64,000 nt of DNA from Chondrinema litorale (GCF_026250525.1 NZ_CP111043.1:620001-684000); one strand, 5' to 3'. Shown: positions 26,003-35,902, counted from the first letter of the stretch. Translations and numbers: made by a program. The notes: a model not told the origin generated them from the sequence alone.

Positions 26003-27100
26003 ATGTCGTCAGATTCAAAATTTTATCAGAAACTTGTTATCAAAATTGGTTCCAATGTACTTACAAACGATAAAGGACTCCCCGATTTACCCACCTTGCA
26101 ATCTCTGGTAAAACAGATAGCTGCAATTAAAAAAGCTGGCATTCAGGTAATTGTGGTATCATCTGGTGCTGTAGCTGCTGGCAGAAGTGTTTACAAGAGC
26201 AAAAACAAACTAGGCCACATTGCACAGAAGCAACTCTTTGCTGCTTTGGGACAAGTGAGATTAATGGAACATTACAGCGATTTTTTTAAAAAGGAAGACT
26301 TTTTATGCGCTCAGGTATTGGTTACTAAAGAAGATTTTAGAGACAGAAAGCACTATCTGAATATGAAGAACTGTTTGAGTACTTTGCTTGAAAACCAGAT
26401 CGTACCAATTGTTAATGAAAACGATGTAATATCTGTTACTGAATTAATGTTCACAGATAACGATGAATTGGCTGGAATGGTCGCCACTATGTTAAATGCA
26501 GATGCACTATTCATTCTTAGTAATGTAGATGGTGTTTTTGATGGCGACCCCGCTTTAGAGACTTCGGGTATTATAAATGTTTTTGAAGGAAATAGCAGAG
26601 AGTTGAATAACTTTGTAGTAGCTAAAAAGTCTGAATTTGGTAGAGGTGGAATGATTACCAAATGCAGAAATGCACTAAAAGTTGCAGGTTTGGGTATTCC
26701 CGTGCATATTGCTAATGGCCGAACTGAAAACATTATTCCATCATTGGCAAACCGAGAAGGTGTAGGTACGCTCTTTCCAGCTACCAAAAATGCTTCTAAT
26801 ATGAAGAAATGGGTAGCTACATCAGATGCCTATAGCAAAGGCAAATTGATTATTAACGATGGTGCAGTAAAAGCCCTTTTTTCGGCCAAAGCTACCAGCT
26901 TACTTGCCGTTGGGATTGTAGAAGTAGAAGGAGAGTTTAAAAAAAGTGATATTGTGAGTATCTGCAATGAAACTGGTGAGGAACTCGGCCTAGGCATTAG
27001 TAGTTACTCAAATGCATACACTAAAACTATATTAGGACTAAAAAATCAAAAACCAGTCGTACATTACGATTTTCTATATCTATTTGAAATGAATCAATAA
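26003..27100 (+). CDS. proB: Glutamate 5-kinase
   Basis: 365 residues: an amino acid kinase domain (about 1-260; '[12 protein letters not shown]', '[12 protein letters not shown]', '[11 protein letters not shown]', '[20 protein letters not shown]', '[20 protein letters not shown]') and a C-terminal PUA domain (about 280-360). It phosphorylates glutamate to gamma-glutamyl phosphate, the first step of proline synthesis, and is normally feedback-inhibited by proline. proA follows after one base, so the intermediate is handed between co-translated enzymes. Confidence 0.96.
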   Translation: MSSDSKFYQKLVIKIGSNVLTNDKGLPDLPTLQSLVKQIAAIKKAGIQVIVVSSGAVAAGRSVYKSKNKLGHIAQKQLFAALGQVRLMEHYSDFFKKEDFLCAQVLVTKEDFRDRKHYLNMKNCLSTLLENQIVPIVNENDVISVTELMFTDNDELAGMVATMLNADALFILSNVDGVFDGDPALETSGIINVFEGNSRELNNFVVAKKSEFGRGGMITKCRNALKVAGLGIPVHIANGRTENIIPSLANREGVGTLFPATKNASNMKKWVATSDAYSKGKLIINDGAVKALFSAKATSLLAVGIVEVEGEFKKSDIVSICNETGEELGLGISSYSNAYTKTILGLKNQKPVVHYDFLYLFEMNQ

Positions 27101-27101
27101 A

Positions 27102-28352
27102 ATGGAATATCAAAACTATTTCGAGCGAGTAAAAGAAGGAAGTGTTGTTCTCAGCAGTTTGAACACAGACATCATCCCGCAGGTTTTAAACAAACTAGCA
27201 GATGAAGCCGAAAAGCAAACCAATTTAATTCTGGATGCAAATGCAAAAGACCTAGCCAGAATGTCGCCCGAAGACCCCAAGTACGATAGGCTAAAGTTAA
27301 CCGAAGAGCGCATTAAAAGCATTGCAAATGATATAAGAAAAGTAGCAGCTTTACCTAATCCACTTGGAAAAGTACTTACTAAAAAAGACTTGGAAAACGG
27401 ACTAGAGCTCGAAAAACGCACTGTGCCTTTGGGTGTAATTGGTATCATTTACGAAGCAAGACCCAATGTTACTTTTGATGTTTTTTCTCTTTGCTTCAAA
27501 TCTGGCAATGCATGTATATTAAAAGGAGGAACAGATGCTGATGACTCTAACAGAGCCATCGTTAGCATTATTCACTCTGTTCTAAAAAGCTTCGATATTT
27601 CTGAAGATGTGGTGCAACTTCTGCCTCCTGAGAGAGCAGCAACTGCCGCACTTTTAGAAGCAGTAGATTTTGTAGATATCATCATTCCGAGAGGTAGCCA
27701 AGGTTTGATCAACTTTGTAAGAGACAATGCAAAAGTACCTGTAATTGAAACTGGGGCTGGTATTGTACATACTTATTTCGATGAGTTTGCAGATCTGGCT
27801 AAAGGAACTGAAATTGTTTTTAATGCCAAAACAAGAAGAGTAAGTGTTTGTAATGCTTTAGATTGTTTGGTTATCCATGAATCTAGACTTAAAGATTTAC
27901 CAGAAATAGCTAAGAAACTAGCAACTAAAGATGTAGTAGTTTATGCTGATGAAAAAGCTTATGCTGAACTCAAAGGTAATTATCCTGAAGCGTTGCTTAA
28001 TGTAGCAAATGACAGCAGCTTTGGTACTGAGTTTCTCTCGATGACTATGGCTATCAAAACTGTGGGTAGTTTAATAGAAGCCATAGATCATATAAGAAAA
28101 TATAGCTCTAAACACAGTGAGGCCATCATTTCTGAAAATGCGCAGAATATCGAGACATTTCTTAATCGTGTTGATGCTGCTGTGGTTTACGCAAACTCAT
28201 CAACTGCTTTTACTGATGGTGCACAGTTTGGTTTAGGAGCAGAAATCGGAATCAGTACACAAAAACTACATGCAAGAGGCCCAATGGCTTTAGAAGAACT
28301 TTGCAGTTACAAATGGGTTGTAAAAGGAACTGGTCAGGTAAGAGTTCCTTAA
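27102..28352 (+). CDS. proA: Gamma-glutamyl phosphate reductase
   Basis: 416 residues of the aldehyde dehydrogenase superfamily. '[20 protein letters not shown]', 'GNACILKGG', '[10 protein letters not shown]', the catalytic cysteine region '[13 protein letters not shown]' and '[18 protein letters not shown]' identify ProA. It reduces gamma-glutamyl phosphate with NADPH to glutamate semialdehyde, which closes to pyrroline-5-carboxylate. The start is one base after the proB stop. The third enzyme, proC, is not in the window. Confidence 0.96.
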   Translation: MEYQNYFERVKEGSVVLSSLNTDIIPQVLNKLADEAEKQTNLILDANAKDLARMSPEDPKYDRLKLTEERIKSIANDIRKVAALPNPLGKVLTKKDLENGLELEKRTVPLGVIGIIYEARPNVTFDVFSLCFKSGNACILKGGTDADDSNRAIVSIIHSVLKSFDISEDVVQLLPPERAATAALLEAVDFVDIIIPRGSQGLINFVRDNAKVPVIETGAGIVHTYFDEFADLAKGTEIVFNAKTRRVSVCNALDCLVIHESRLKDLPEIAKKLATKDVVVYADEKAYAELKGNYPEALLNVANDSSFGTEFLSMTMAIKTVGSLIEAIDHIRKYSSKHSEAIISENAQNIETFLNRVDAAVVYANSSTAFTDGAQFGLGAEIGISTQKLHARGPMALEELCSYKWVVKGTGQVRVP

Positions 28353-28374
28353 ATTAACATTCAGAATTGAGAAT

Positions 28375-28406
28375 ATTAAAAAAGGTCAGCACTTGCTGAC
28401 CTTTTA
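28375..28406. terminator. Bidirectional terminator between proA and the WD40-caspase gene
   Basis: 10-bp perfect stem (28381-28390 with 28395-28404), four-base loop, with four T on the plus side and six on the minus side. It lies between the two convergent stops at 28352 and 28431. Confidence 0.88.
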
Positions 28407-28430
28407 ATGTTTATAACCATTTCATAATTA

Positions 28431-31415
28431 TTAATTATCATCCTCTAAAGTAGCAATTGGCATGCTGCTAATTGTACTCGGTTTTTGAGTAGTTGGGTTT
28501 TGGCGCTCATATGTCAGCTCTCTTACTCTACTGAAAATATAAGCATCTAACTCTCTTAAAAAGACTGTTTTATCTTTTGGTAAAATATCAGCATATCCTT
28601 TTTCTATACCTTCTAACAGTGCCAGTGTAAATGCACCGTGCCCCCACTCTGTATTCTCTAATGAGCTCTCAGAACCAGTTGAAGCAGACATAATCACCAC
28701 ACCATACTCATCAGAAGAAAGATTTCTAAGTGCTTCTGTATTATTTACAAAGCCAACATTAGTCCCCAATTGACCACTATGGCAAGCATCTAAGAACAAT
28801 AATACTTTTGAAGGTAATACTCCTAACACGTCTCCAAATGTTTTCCAATCAACTCCAGTAGAAACCAAGTTTTCAGCATCACCATCATGTGGCAAAATGT
28901 AAAAGTTATTATCCTGATTAAATCCGTGAGATGCGATAAAGATCACCACCACATCTTTTTGAGTTACATTCTCCTGCAACCACATAAACTCATTTAGAAT
29001 ATTCTCTTTTGTTGCTTGCTCATTTACCAGCTCACGAGTAAATACATTGCCATAAAGTTCTTTATGTTTTCCTTTAAATGCCGATACTACACCTACCGCA
29101 TCGTCATCAGCAAAGTTGAGGTTGTATTGCGAGTTTTGGAAGTTAGAAACCCCAACACTTAACACATATAAATTAGGCTTTACAATATAATCTAATACAT
29201 CAAAAGTTAACTCATCTTCCGATGCAACTACTGTGTTATCATCTCTATTATCCTTTCCACTATATCTTACTACCCTTTCTTCTGATACAGCTTTAGCATT
29301 TTCATTAGCTGCAAAAATTTGTAATCGGCTTTCTATATTTACCAATGGCACATCAAACTCAACCCATTTTTTTGTTGGCGAATCTTTCTCCTCTACCTTA
29401 AATCCTCTGCCTTGAGAAACCGGTCTGCCATCTACTAACACCTTTACTTCTGTAATTGGAACTTCTGAAGTAACCTTGGCTTTAATATGAATTTGTTTTT
29501 CAGAAACTGTTACAAAATCTGATTCAGGATATAACCACTCTACTTTTGGAGGCAAAATAGTTTGAATAACCTCAACAATTTCTTCTTCTGTTTTTACGAT
29601 AACAGGCTCTTCTGTAACTTCTTCATAAGTAGTAACTGCATTTATAAATGCGCCACTTTCTACTGTTAAAGTTACTAGCTCAGGTTTAAAGAAATGTTGA
29701 CTGAAAGCTTTTACAGGATAATACTCAGCGGTATTTGCCGGGCCACGGTTAATTTGCCAACCGATGTATTTCTCACCACCAGCAGACGCGTTATAATAAC
29801 CTTGCGGTGTCCAGCAAATCCAGTCGTTGTTTCTGGTAACAAATAAAGTAGCTAGATTTTCACCTGTTTCTATATTCCAAAGTTTAATAGTTTGATCGTT
29901 ACTTGCAGACACCATTCTGCTGCCATCTTCAGAAACCGAAACAGCCCAAACCTCGCCAGTATGACCTTTAAAATCTCTTATTAAAGCTCCCGACTGATTA
30001 TACATTCTTAGTGAACCTGCACTACCTACCACTACATCTCCTGTAGGTGTATAAGTAAATGTTCTGATAGTTCTACCTGTAGTTTCGTCATTCACTATTT
30101 TGGTGCCATTACCCAGCTCAAGCGTTAAAGCATTGGTTTGTCTGAGCCTCATTCCTCTATAAACAGTTCGGGTTCTTACAAAACCTTTTTCATCGGGAGT
30201 TTGCAAGCCCATTTCTAATGTAGAGAAATTGAAAGTTTTTTCAAGTGGACCTCTGTTATCTGGGTCTGCATCTGTGTAAGTATTTCCAAAAGCAATTTCA
30301 AAATCTTTACCGAAGGCAACTGCCCAAACTGCTTGACCTTCGCCATGCATATTTTGAAATACGGTGCCTTCTTCAGCATCCCACAGATAAATATCATTAT
30401 TAGTACCACCAGCAGTTGCAACAACTTCATTACCAGACTTTGATCTTACTGGAGCAAAATCTGAAGCTCTAATGGTATTGTCATGACCAGTAAATGTACC
30501 TAAAGCTAATCCATAAGGAACTTCGGTAACAATGGCTTTGGTAGTGGTGGCTACCAGTTTATTCATTTCATGTGAGAAGTTGATAGAGAAAATATCATCT
30601 TGTCTCTCATTGAGCTCTTCACTTTTGTAGCTCAACTCATTGTAGAAATTACCATTGTTATCCCACAAATAGATTCTGGCATCTAAACCACCAGTAGCAA
30701 TAAATCTACCATCAGGCGAAAAATCTATACAGTAAATTCCTCCTTCGTGGCCAACTAATTTCTTAGAGGTGCCAGTAGGTTTACCATTTTTATCTACATA
30801 GTGTAAAACCAATTTGCCATCTATAGAAACAGAAGCAATTTTTCCTTCTACAGGTGAAAAAGCCAAACTATAAACTGCATTTTCATGATCGGTAAAAGTG
30901 GTAGTAATTTCAGGCTTACCATTAAAATTTCCAGAGGATGTTATAGGTGGTATTTTCCAAACTTTTACAGTTTTATCACCACTGGCACTCGCTAATAAGT
31001 GCCCGTCACCAGAAAATTTAAGGTCGGTAACCACATTGCTATGCCCATAAAGCAGACCAATTTGCTTACCACTATTCAAGTGAATTAATCTAATTTCGTC
31101 TTTTGGAAGATAACCACCTACAGCAATTAGCTGGCCGTCTGGTGAGATGGCTCCTGCAACCAATTTACCATTTGCTCCTTCTCCTATCTCTCCTCTAATG
31201 GTTTTGCGAAGCTCTCCATTAGTGCTGTTCCAAACCCTGATTGTTTTATCATCAGAAACTGAAATGAGTGTCTTCCCGTCAGCGGTAAACATCACATCGT
31301 TGATCCTTGCAGAATGGCCTTTAGGGTCAATTACCAGCATAGGTTTATCCTGGCTAAATGTGTTGAAAGACATCAGAAGTATTGTCAATGACAAAATCGC
31401 CTTCAGTTGTTTCAT
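28431..31415 (-). CDS. Exported WD40-repeat protein with C-terminal caspase (C14) domain
   Basis: 994 residues with a signal peptide (1-21). Residues about 30-560 are WD40 repeats ('GHSARINDVMFTADGKTLIS', 'GHSNVVTDLKFSGDGHLLAS', 'GHEGGIYCIDFSPDGRFIAT', 'GHTGEVWAVSVSEDGSRMVS'), enough for one or two propellers. A beta-rich linker (about 600-740) follows, then a caspase/metacaspase-like peptidase from about 760, with the catalytic dyad H830 in 'IFIASHGF' and C878 in 'LLFLDACHSG'. Both residues are intact. Such WD40-caspase proteins are frequent in Bacteroidota and cyanobacteria and their roles are mostly unknown; the signal peptide points to the periplasm. Confidence 0.92.
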   Translation of the reverse strand: MKQLKAILSLTILLMSFNTFSQDKPMLVIDPKGHSARINDVMFTADGKTLISVSDDKTIRVWNSTNGELRKTIRGEIGEGANGKLVAGAISPDGQLIAVGGYLPKDEIRLIHLNSGKQIGLLYGHSNVVTDLKFSGDGHLLASASGDKTVKVWKIPPITSSGNFNGKPEITTTFTDHENAVYSLAFSPVEGKIASVSIDGKLVLHYVDKNGKPTGTSKKLVGHEGGIYCIDFSPDGRFIATGGLDARIYLWDNNGNFYNELSYKSEELNERQDDIFSINFSHEMNKLVATTTKAIVTEVPYGLALGTFTGHDNTIRASDFAPVRSKSGNEVVATAGGTNNDIYLWDAEEGTVFQNMHGEGQAVWAVAFGKDFEIAFGNTYTDADPDNRGPLEKTFNFSTLEMGLQTPDEKGFVRTRTVYRGMRLRQTNALTLELGNGTKIVNDETTGRTIRTFTYTPTGDVVVGSAGSLRMYNQSGALIRDFKGHTGEVWAVSVSEDGSRMVSASNDQTIKLWNIETGENLATLFVTRNNDWICWTPQGYYNASAGGEKYIGWQINRGPANTAEYYPVKAFSQHFFKPELVTLTVESGAFINAVTTYEEVTEEPVIVKTEEEIVEVIQTILPPKVEWLYPESDFVTVSEKQIHIKAKVTSEVPITEVKVLVDGRPVSQGRGFKVEEKDSPTKKWVEFDVPLVNIESRLQIFAANENAKAVSEERVVRYSGKDNRDDNTVVASEDELTFDVLDYIVKPNLYVLSVGVSNFQNSQYNLNFADDDAVGVVSAFKGKHKELYGNVFTRELVNEQATKENILNEFMWLQENVTQKDVVVIFIASHGFNQDNNFYILPHDGDAENLVSTGVDWKTFGDVLGVLPSKVLLFLDACHSGQLGTNVGFVNNTEALRNLSSDEYGVVIMSASTGSESSLENTEWGHGAFTLALLEGIEKGYADILPKDKTVFLRELDAYIFSRVRELTYERQNPTTQKPSTISSMPIATLEDDN

Positions 31416-31557
31416 AAACTATGTAGTAAGTTTTTTCTAAATCAGATATTTATTGAAAAAGTACTATTTGTCTTAAAAATGCAAATTTCAGGACTAATTC
31501 CCGAGTTTAAATTTTTAGAATTTTAATAAAGGCAAAATTCTTTTTTCACAATTATAA

Positions 31558-31581
31558 GACTCTATTTTCTATCATAGAGTC
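31558..31581. repeat. 8-bp inverted repeat upstream of the WD40-caspase gene
   Basis: GACTCTAT (31558-31565) and its exact complement (31574-31581), with an eight-base loop and a short T-run on the plus side. It is 143 bases before the caspase start. It could be a weak hairpin or an operator; no gene on the plus strand would need it as a terminator. Confidence 0.4.
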
Positions 31582-31644
31582 AGTTTTAATACGCAATCTC
31601 TTTTAAATGGTTTTTCTCGATGCAATGAAATAAATCTTATTTAC

Positions 31645-31672
31645 AATAAAAAACGCAGTACTGAGACTGCGT
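31645..31672 (-). terminator. Terminator of ctlX
   Basis: On the minus strand a 7-bp stem (31666-31672 with 31653-31659) followed by six T, 28 bases past the stop at 31700. Confidence 0.8.
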
Positions 31673-31699
31673 AAGATTTATAATTAAAAAACAATGCTT

Positions 31700-32626
31700 T
31701 TATTTAGGCTGAAGAAATATTTCTGCAATCATACACCTTGCTCCACCCCCACTTAATTTTTCTATAGTGCTTAATGGTGCATGCACTATTTTAGAGTATT
31801 TCTCTATAATTTCTAATTGCTCTGGAAAAAAGGACAAATAAGCCTTTTCAGACATCGCCAATATACTCTCACCTTTATCATTGCCTAATTCCATTACATT
31901 GCCACAAAACTGATACATCTGCGACATACTAATTGTAATGATCTCTTTACCTGCTTCTTCTAAATGATGAAGAATCATCTCTTTTTCTTGTTGAAGTCTA
32001 ATCGAATCAAGACATACAATAGCATATTTAGAAGAGATAGAAAACATCACATTGGTATGATATATCGGATTGCCATGATCATCAGAAGACTCAAAACGGA
32101 TTAACTGGTATCCCATCTTTTCGCAGAAATCGTGAAGCACTTCGTCATGCGTTCGCATAGAAAGACAGGCAAAACACTTTTTAGTATCCTTGTCCCAAAC
32201 CATACTGCCAGTACCTTCTAAAAACTTATCTTCTGATTCGTAATGGCTCAAATCAATTTCACGATTAATTTGATAAGACTCGCCAATTAGATCAATAATA
32301 CTTCTGCGCCTTTCCCATCTTCTGTTTTCAGAATACATAGGATATAACACCAAAGTACCATCTTCATGAAATGAAATCCAGTTATTTGGAAATATTGCAT
32401 CTGGCTTGATTGGCACAGGCGAATCGTAAATAACATTAACTGTTACACCATTTTTTCTGAGTTCATCTACAAAACCATGAAACTCATCAAGCGCCATTTG
32501 TTTAATGGTATCAGGATCACCTATAGCTTCATTTATCTGGAAGAGATTAGTACCGGCTGTCTGCTCATTGTGACCAAAATTTGCCGGACTTACCATCATA
32601 ATGTGTGAGGTGTACAATCTATTCAT
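31700..32626 (-). CDS. ctlX: Arginine deiminase-related guanidino-modifying hydrolase (CtlX type)
   Basis: The open frame reaches back to 32740, but homology begins at 'YTSHIMMVSPANFGHNEQTAGTN', so the Met at 32624-32626 is preferred (308 residues). Pentein-fold motifs are visible: 'FPNNWISFHEDGTLVLYPM', 'LEGTGSMVWD', 'HTNVMFSISSKYAIVC', 'CGNVMEL' and the catalytic cysteine in 'GGGARCMIAEIF' ten residues from the end. CtlX is a citrulline hydrolase that makes ornithine and carbamate/ammonia in citrulline use. No arginine deiminase gene is adjacent. Confidence 0.85.
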   Translation of the reverse strand: MNRLYTSHIMMVSPANFGHNEQTAGTNLFQINEAIGDPDTIKQMALDEFHGFVDELRKNGVTVNVIYDSPVPIKPDAIFPNNWISFHEDGTLVLYPMYSENRRWERRRSIIDLIGESYQINREIDLSHYESEDKFLEGTGSMVWDKDTKKCFACLSMRTHDEVLHDFCEKMGYQLIRFESSDDHGNPIYHTNVMFSISSKYAIVCLDSIRLQQEKEMILHHLEEAGKEIITISMSQMYQFCGNVMELGNDKGESILAMSEKAYLSFFPEQLEIIEKYSKIVHAPLSTIEKLSGGGARCMIAEIFLQPK

Positions 32627-32870
32627 ATACGCTGCTTCGGGTTTAGATTTTCCGGCAAACGTATTCAAAATTCGATGAACAAAAAACTTTACAGAAGAAA
32701 TTAAATGCTTTATCGTTTCTAAAAACAAAGTGCAACTCAAGAATTAAAAAGACAAAAAAAGGCTATTTTTTTAATGACATTGCCATTTAAAAGCTTTACA
32801 CTTTGCTTTTTTGATAACAATTAATTAAATTTTCTAAGGATTTTACATTTTTTTCATTAAAAAATCATAT

Positions 32871-33590
32871 ATGATCAAACTGAGTAACAACTGGCTAACC
32901 GAAGGCCTCATCGATTTCGAATACAAGAAATACATCCTGATGGCTTACTTACAAAATGCAAAAAAACAATTTGGTCAAAAGAAAGTCTATCCCGCTCTCA
33001 GTGATTTGGTATTCCATTACAAGAACTTGCTTACCATTCAAGAAAATAAAGAATTGATGTATAAAAATTTTCCTGAAAGGATTTCTAAAGCAGATTTTGA
33101 AAAGCTTAAAATCACCTACAAGAAAATTATAGAAGATGGTGAAGTAATGAAACAAATTGAAGAAATTGTATTATTCTCTATACCGAAAATCAAAAACCTA
33201 TTGGGCGACGGTAAAGAGATTTACGAAATGATTGATGAAAAAATAGAAATCTCTCAGATAGGCATATCTCCAATTTACCCAGACGAAGGCTATATGTTTA
33301 TTAATGAGTTTCAAGATAGAGAAACCAAAATTTACAGATACCAAGTAACCGTTTTTGAAAGTGCCGAAGAAAAATTTAGAGGCATAAACACCAGTTTTGT
33401 ACAGTCTATTAGAAAAGGTATTGGTGAAACCTATGAAAACATCAAACTTTCATTAATAAGGCAACACACTTATTTACCTAACCCAGCAACTTATCTTATA
33501 AATATTAATATAGCTTGTCCATTCACAGAATCGGCTTTCCCTATAGCTAAAAGGGCATTAGTTCGCTTTATACATCAAAATGCAGCTTAA
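32871..33590 (+). CDS. Conserved protein of unknown function
   Basis: 239 residues, soluble, no signal peptide, rich in Lys, Glu and Ile. The N-terminal half is predicted helical ('NNWLTEGLIDFEYKKYILMAYLQNAKKQF'), the C-terminal half mixed alpha/beta ('EGYMFINEFQDRETKIYRYQVTVFESAEEKFRGINTSFV', ending 'FPIAKRALVRFIHQNAA'). Coding quality and a clean ATG make it a real gene, and I have the impression of a Bacteroidota-wide family but cannot name it. tRNA-Pro follows 67 bases downstream. Confidence 0.75.
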   Translation: MIKLSNNWLTEGLIDFEYKKYILMAYLQNAKKQFGQKKVYPALSDLVFHYKNLLTIQENKELMYKNFPERISKADFEKLKITYKKIIEDGEVMKQIEEIVLFSIPKIKNLLGDGKEIYEMIDEKIEISQIGISPIYPDEGYMFINEFQDRETKIYRYQVTVFESAEEKFRGINTSFVQSIRKGIGETYENIKLSLIRQHTYLPNPATYLININIACPFTESAFPIAKRALVRFIHQNAA

Positions 33591-33657
33591 TAAAATTAAG
33601 GCTATTCGAATATTTTTTTTGTGCAGAACAAAATTCTTATTAGTATTGCAGCCTGTT

Positions 33658-33732
33658 CGGGGTGTAGCGTAGCCCGGTCATCGCGCCTCGTTTGGGACGA
33701 GGAGGTCGCAGGTTCGAATCCTGCCACCCCGA
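33658..33732 (+). tRNA. tRNA-Pro (anticodon TGG)
   Basis: 75-base cloverleaf. The acceptor stem CGGGGTG (33658-33664) pairs with CACCCCG (33725-33731), discriminator A33732. The anticodon stem CCTCG/CGAGG encloses TTTGGGA, with anticodon TGG at 33693-33695, and the T loop is TTCGAATC. The 3' CCA is not encoded. The T following is a hairpin terminator. Confidence 0.96.
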
Positions 33733-33742
33733 CATTTTTTTT

Positions 33743-33788
33743 AAACTAAAAAAGGCTAATCAAAATGAAAAGCCTCTTTTAGTTTTTA
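33743..33788 (+). terminator. Terminator of tRNA-Pro
   Basis: 15-base arms (33743-33757 and 33771-33785) with one mismatch, 13-base loop, then a T-run. It begins 11 bases after the tRNA. Confidence 0.85.
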
Positions 33789-33822
33789 TCTATCCTCTCC
33801 AAAATCATAAACGCCTCATTTT

Positions 33823-34698
33823 ATGATTGTTATACCTCAAAAACTGTTTAACGATACTCAAGTAAGTATCATTCTTAGAGATGGGAATATTTGTGTTTTA
33901 CAAAAAGAACTACCTGTATCAGTAAAGCAAAGAGAAGGTTATGTAGCTTCTCATGCCATATCTTTTGTGCAATCTGGTGAGCAAATAATCAATTTTTATA
34001 ATGGTGAAGAAGTAAGGATAAAAGCTAAGGAGCTAGTGATTATTCCTCGCGGAGTATATTATATATCAGATTTAATCTCATCGGGGGAGCAATTTAAGAG
34101 CCTGCTGTTTTATTTTGATGATGATATTATACATCAATTTTTATCTTCTTTAAATCACTCAGAATATCAACGAAAAGCAACTTCGCAACACCTATTAATT
34201 AATAACTCTCCTAATTTAAATACCTTCTGTACATCATTAATCAGTATCTATAAAAATAGCAGTTACCAGCAAAGTGCTTTAGCTGCCATAAAGATTTTAG
34301 AATTGCTCCACCTTCTACATCAAAATAATAAAGACCTAATTGCATTTCTATTTCAGCTCACTTTACCACAGAAAAGGAATATCAAATCTTTTATGCAGAA
34401 GAATTTTGATAAACCCCTAAAAATTGAAGACTATGCTTACCTGACAGGTAGAAGTGAGAGTACCTTTAGAAGAGATTTTAAATCTGCTTTTGAGATTACC
34501 CCACAAAAATGGCTGAAAGTAAAAAGAATCGAAAAGGCTCTAAGCATTCTCAAAAACAAAGAAATAAGTGTTACCGAACTCGCTTTTGAAGTAGGCTACG
34601 AAAACATTTCTTACTTTATAAAAGAGTTTAAAAAAGAAACTGGAGAAACGCCAAAGCAATATATCCTCTCTAAACACAAGAACCATCTACAGCTTTAA
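33823..34698 (+). CDS. AraC-family transcriptional regulator
   Basis: 291 residues. The N-terminal cupin-like sensor domain (about 1-130; 'SVKQREGYVASHAISFVQSGEQ') is of the ExsA type, and the C-terminal double helix-turn-helix (about 190-285) carries 'IEDYAYLTGRSESTFRRDFKSAF', 'TPQKWLKVKRIEKAL' and 'VTELAFEVGYENISYFIKEFKKETGETPKQY'. A decayed second copy of this gene is at 36567-36830. The 25 bases starting 22 bases after its stop are nearly identical in the two places. Its target genes are not clear; the next gene downstream on the other strand is a broken oxidoreductase. Confidence 0.93.
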   Translation: MIVIPQKLFNDTQVSIILRDGNICVLQKELPVSVKQREGYVASHAISFVQSGEQIINFYNGEEVRIKAKELVIIPRGVYYISDLISSGEQFKSLLFYFDDDIIHQFLSSLNHSEYQRKATSQHLLINNSPNLNTFCTSLISIYKNSSYQQSALAAIKILELLHLLHQNNKDLIAFLFQLTLPQKRNIKSFMQKNFDKPLKIEDYAYLTGRSESTFRRDFKSAFEITPQKWLKVKRIEKALSILKNKEISVTELAFEVGYENISYFIKEFKKETGETPKQYILSKHKNHLQL

Positions 34699-34720
34699 TC
34701 ACCCGACCAAAAAAGGCTTT

Positions 34721-34746
34721 TCTAACTGAAATCAAATAGTTTGATT
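34721..34746. promoter_or_regulatory. Conserved element downstream of the AraC gene, copy 1
   Basis: TCTAACTGAAATCAAATAGTTTGATTAA recurs with two differences at 36791-36817 before the 36872 dehydrogenase gene. Because it is better conserved than the intervening decayed sequence, it may be the binding site of the AraC-type regulator. Confidence 0.45.
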
Positions 34747-34752
34747 AATGGA

Positions 34753-34783
34753 AGAACACCTCAATTTGGAATTGAGATGTTCT
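34753..34783. repeat. 13-base inverted repeat between the AraC gene and the broken SDR gene
   Basis: Arms 34753-34765 and 34771-34783 pair with one mismatch and a five-base loop. It lies between the convergent stops at 34698 and 34836 and probably works as a transcription stop, although no strong T-run follows. Confidence 0.55.
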
Positions 34784-34835
34784 GTATAATTGAGAATTTA
34801 ATCCCATAACATTTTAAACTTTAACAAGAGTTTTG

Positions 34836-35689
34836 CTAATTACTGGAATAAACAGGTTTGAGCATACCTATAAGTTCAACTTGAGCAATCTCACTTTCCT
34901 TATTGATTTTGTCGATTCCCATATTATGACCAACCGTAGTACGCATTGGGCGTGGCTTTTCCATTTCTATTAATTCAAGTATTTTGTTGGCCACATTTTG
35001 AGCATCTGTCGAAGCATCTTGTTGTGCAAACATCCCTTGAAACATGCCTATAAGTTTATCTCTACCTTGGGTTAAATCACCATACTCTGTTAATACTTTC
35101 TCATCAGAAGGGGCAGGAGGATTTGAAACCAAATCAGTTCCATGTCCACCAGGCTCTACCAAAATAGCTTCAATTCCAAAAGGTTCTACTTCATAATGAA
35201 GCGCTTCTGTATAAGCCTCTAGCGCAAACTTACTGGCACAATAAACTCCGAAGTATGGAATTGCAATTCGACCTGCATTTGAACTAATGTTTATAAACAA
35301 GCCCGATTTTCTCTTTCTCATAAATGGAAGAGCAGCCCTCATTGTACGTACAGGACCATACACTTTTGATAATCATCCATTGTATATGCCTCAGTTAGAC
35401 CAACAGGCATAATTCCAGCATTATTTATAACGATATCAATAGCATTGGTTTGCTCGAGCTTTTCAATGGCTCTATTTACCGAAACTTCGTTGGTAACATC
35501 CATCTCTATTACGCTAATTTGTACGTCATTTTGCTCTGCATAATCATTTAAGGCCTGTACAACAGCTTTGTTTCTACCTTTTATGTCTCTTATTGCTGCA
35601 AAAACTCGGAATCCTGCTTTTGCCAATGTTTTTGAGGTTAGCAAGCCAATTCCTCTGCTTGCTCCTGTAATTAATACTGTTTTTTTCAT
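34836..35689 (-). pseudogene. SDR-family oxidoreductase broken by a short deletion
   Basis: Two overlapping frames together encode one short-chain dehydrogenase. The 5' frame (start 35689) has the cofactor motif 'TGASRGIG' and 'NNAGIMPVG', and ends shortly after 'TMDDYQKC'. The 3' frame (34836-35363) resumes with 'VYGPVRTMRAALPFMRKRKSG', the catalytic Ser in 'INISSNAG', and 'YCASK'. Relatives read about 'DxxQ.C-FDVN-xYG' here, so about 16 bases coding for C-F-D-V-N are missing, apparently between two TGT repeats, which shifts the frame. Sequencing error is less likely than for a homopolymer slip, but not excluded. Sits downstream of a TetR gene whose operators flank it. Confidence 0.82.
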
Positions 35690-35868
35690 CTCTGTTAACT
35701 TTATTTATATAATTGGTTTTTGGTTGAATTTCTTAAATCTAAGCTTGGGGCTTTCAGTGGAAAGCGTTCAGCATATCTAATTGTGACAATGCATGTTCTC
35801 CTTATTTCCTAGCTTACTGCATTCATTATTTCTTGATCAAAAGCATAAAGTATTTGGTAAATATAAAT

Positions 35869-35883
35869 TAGACCGGTCGTCTA
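35869..35883. promoter_or_regulatory. TetR operator, copy 1 (before the SDR gene)
   Basis: TAGACCGGTCGTCTA is a 5-bp inverted repeat (TAGAC...GTCTA) around a five-base core, between the tetR stop and the SDR gene. It matches the site at 36502-36516 in 13 of 15 bases. Also, TAGACCGGTC-type sites are a common TetR operator theme. Confidence 0.7.
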
Positions 35884-35902
35884 TTAATAGGGCAAAAAAA
35901 TT

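Noticed and set aside
26353..26787. 144-codon ORF antisense to proB
   Set aside because: Product has no recognisable feature and proB is certain on the other strand.
28431..31415. WD40-caspase as part of a CRISPR or toxin-antitoxin defence system
   Set aside because: No CRISPR array, cas gene or antitoxin is in the window, and the protein has a signal peptide.
33590..33760. tRNA-Pro as an integration site of a mobile element
   Set aside because: No integrase or repeat of the tRNA 3' end is found downstream, and the neighbours are ordinary genes.
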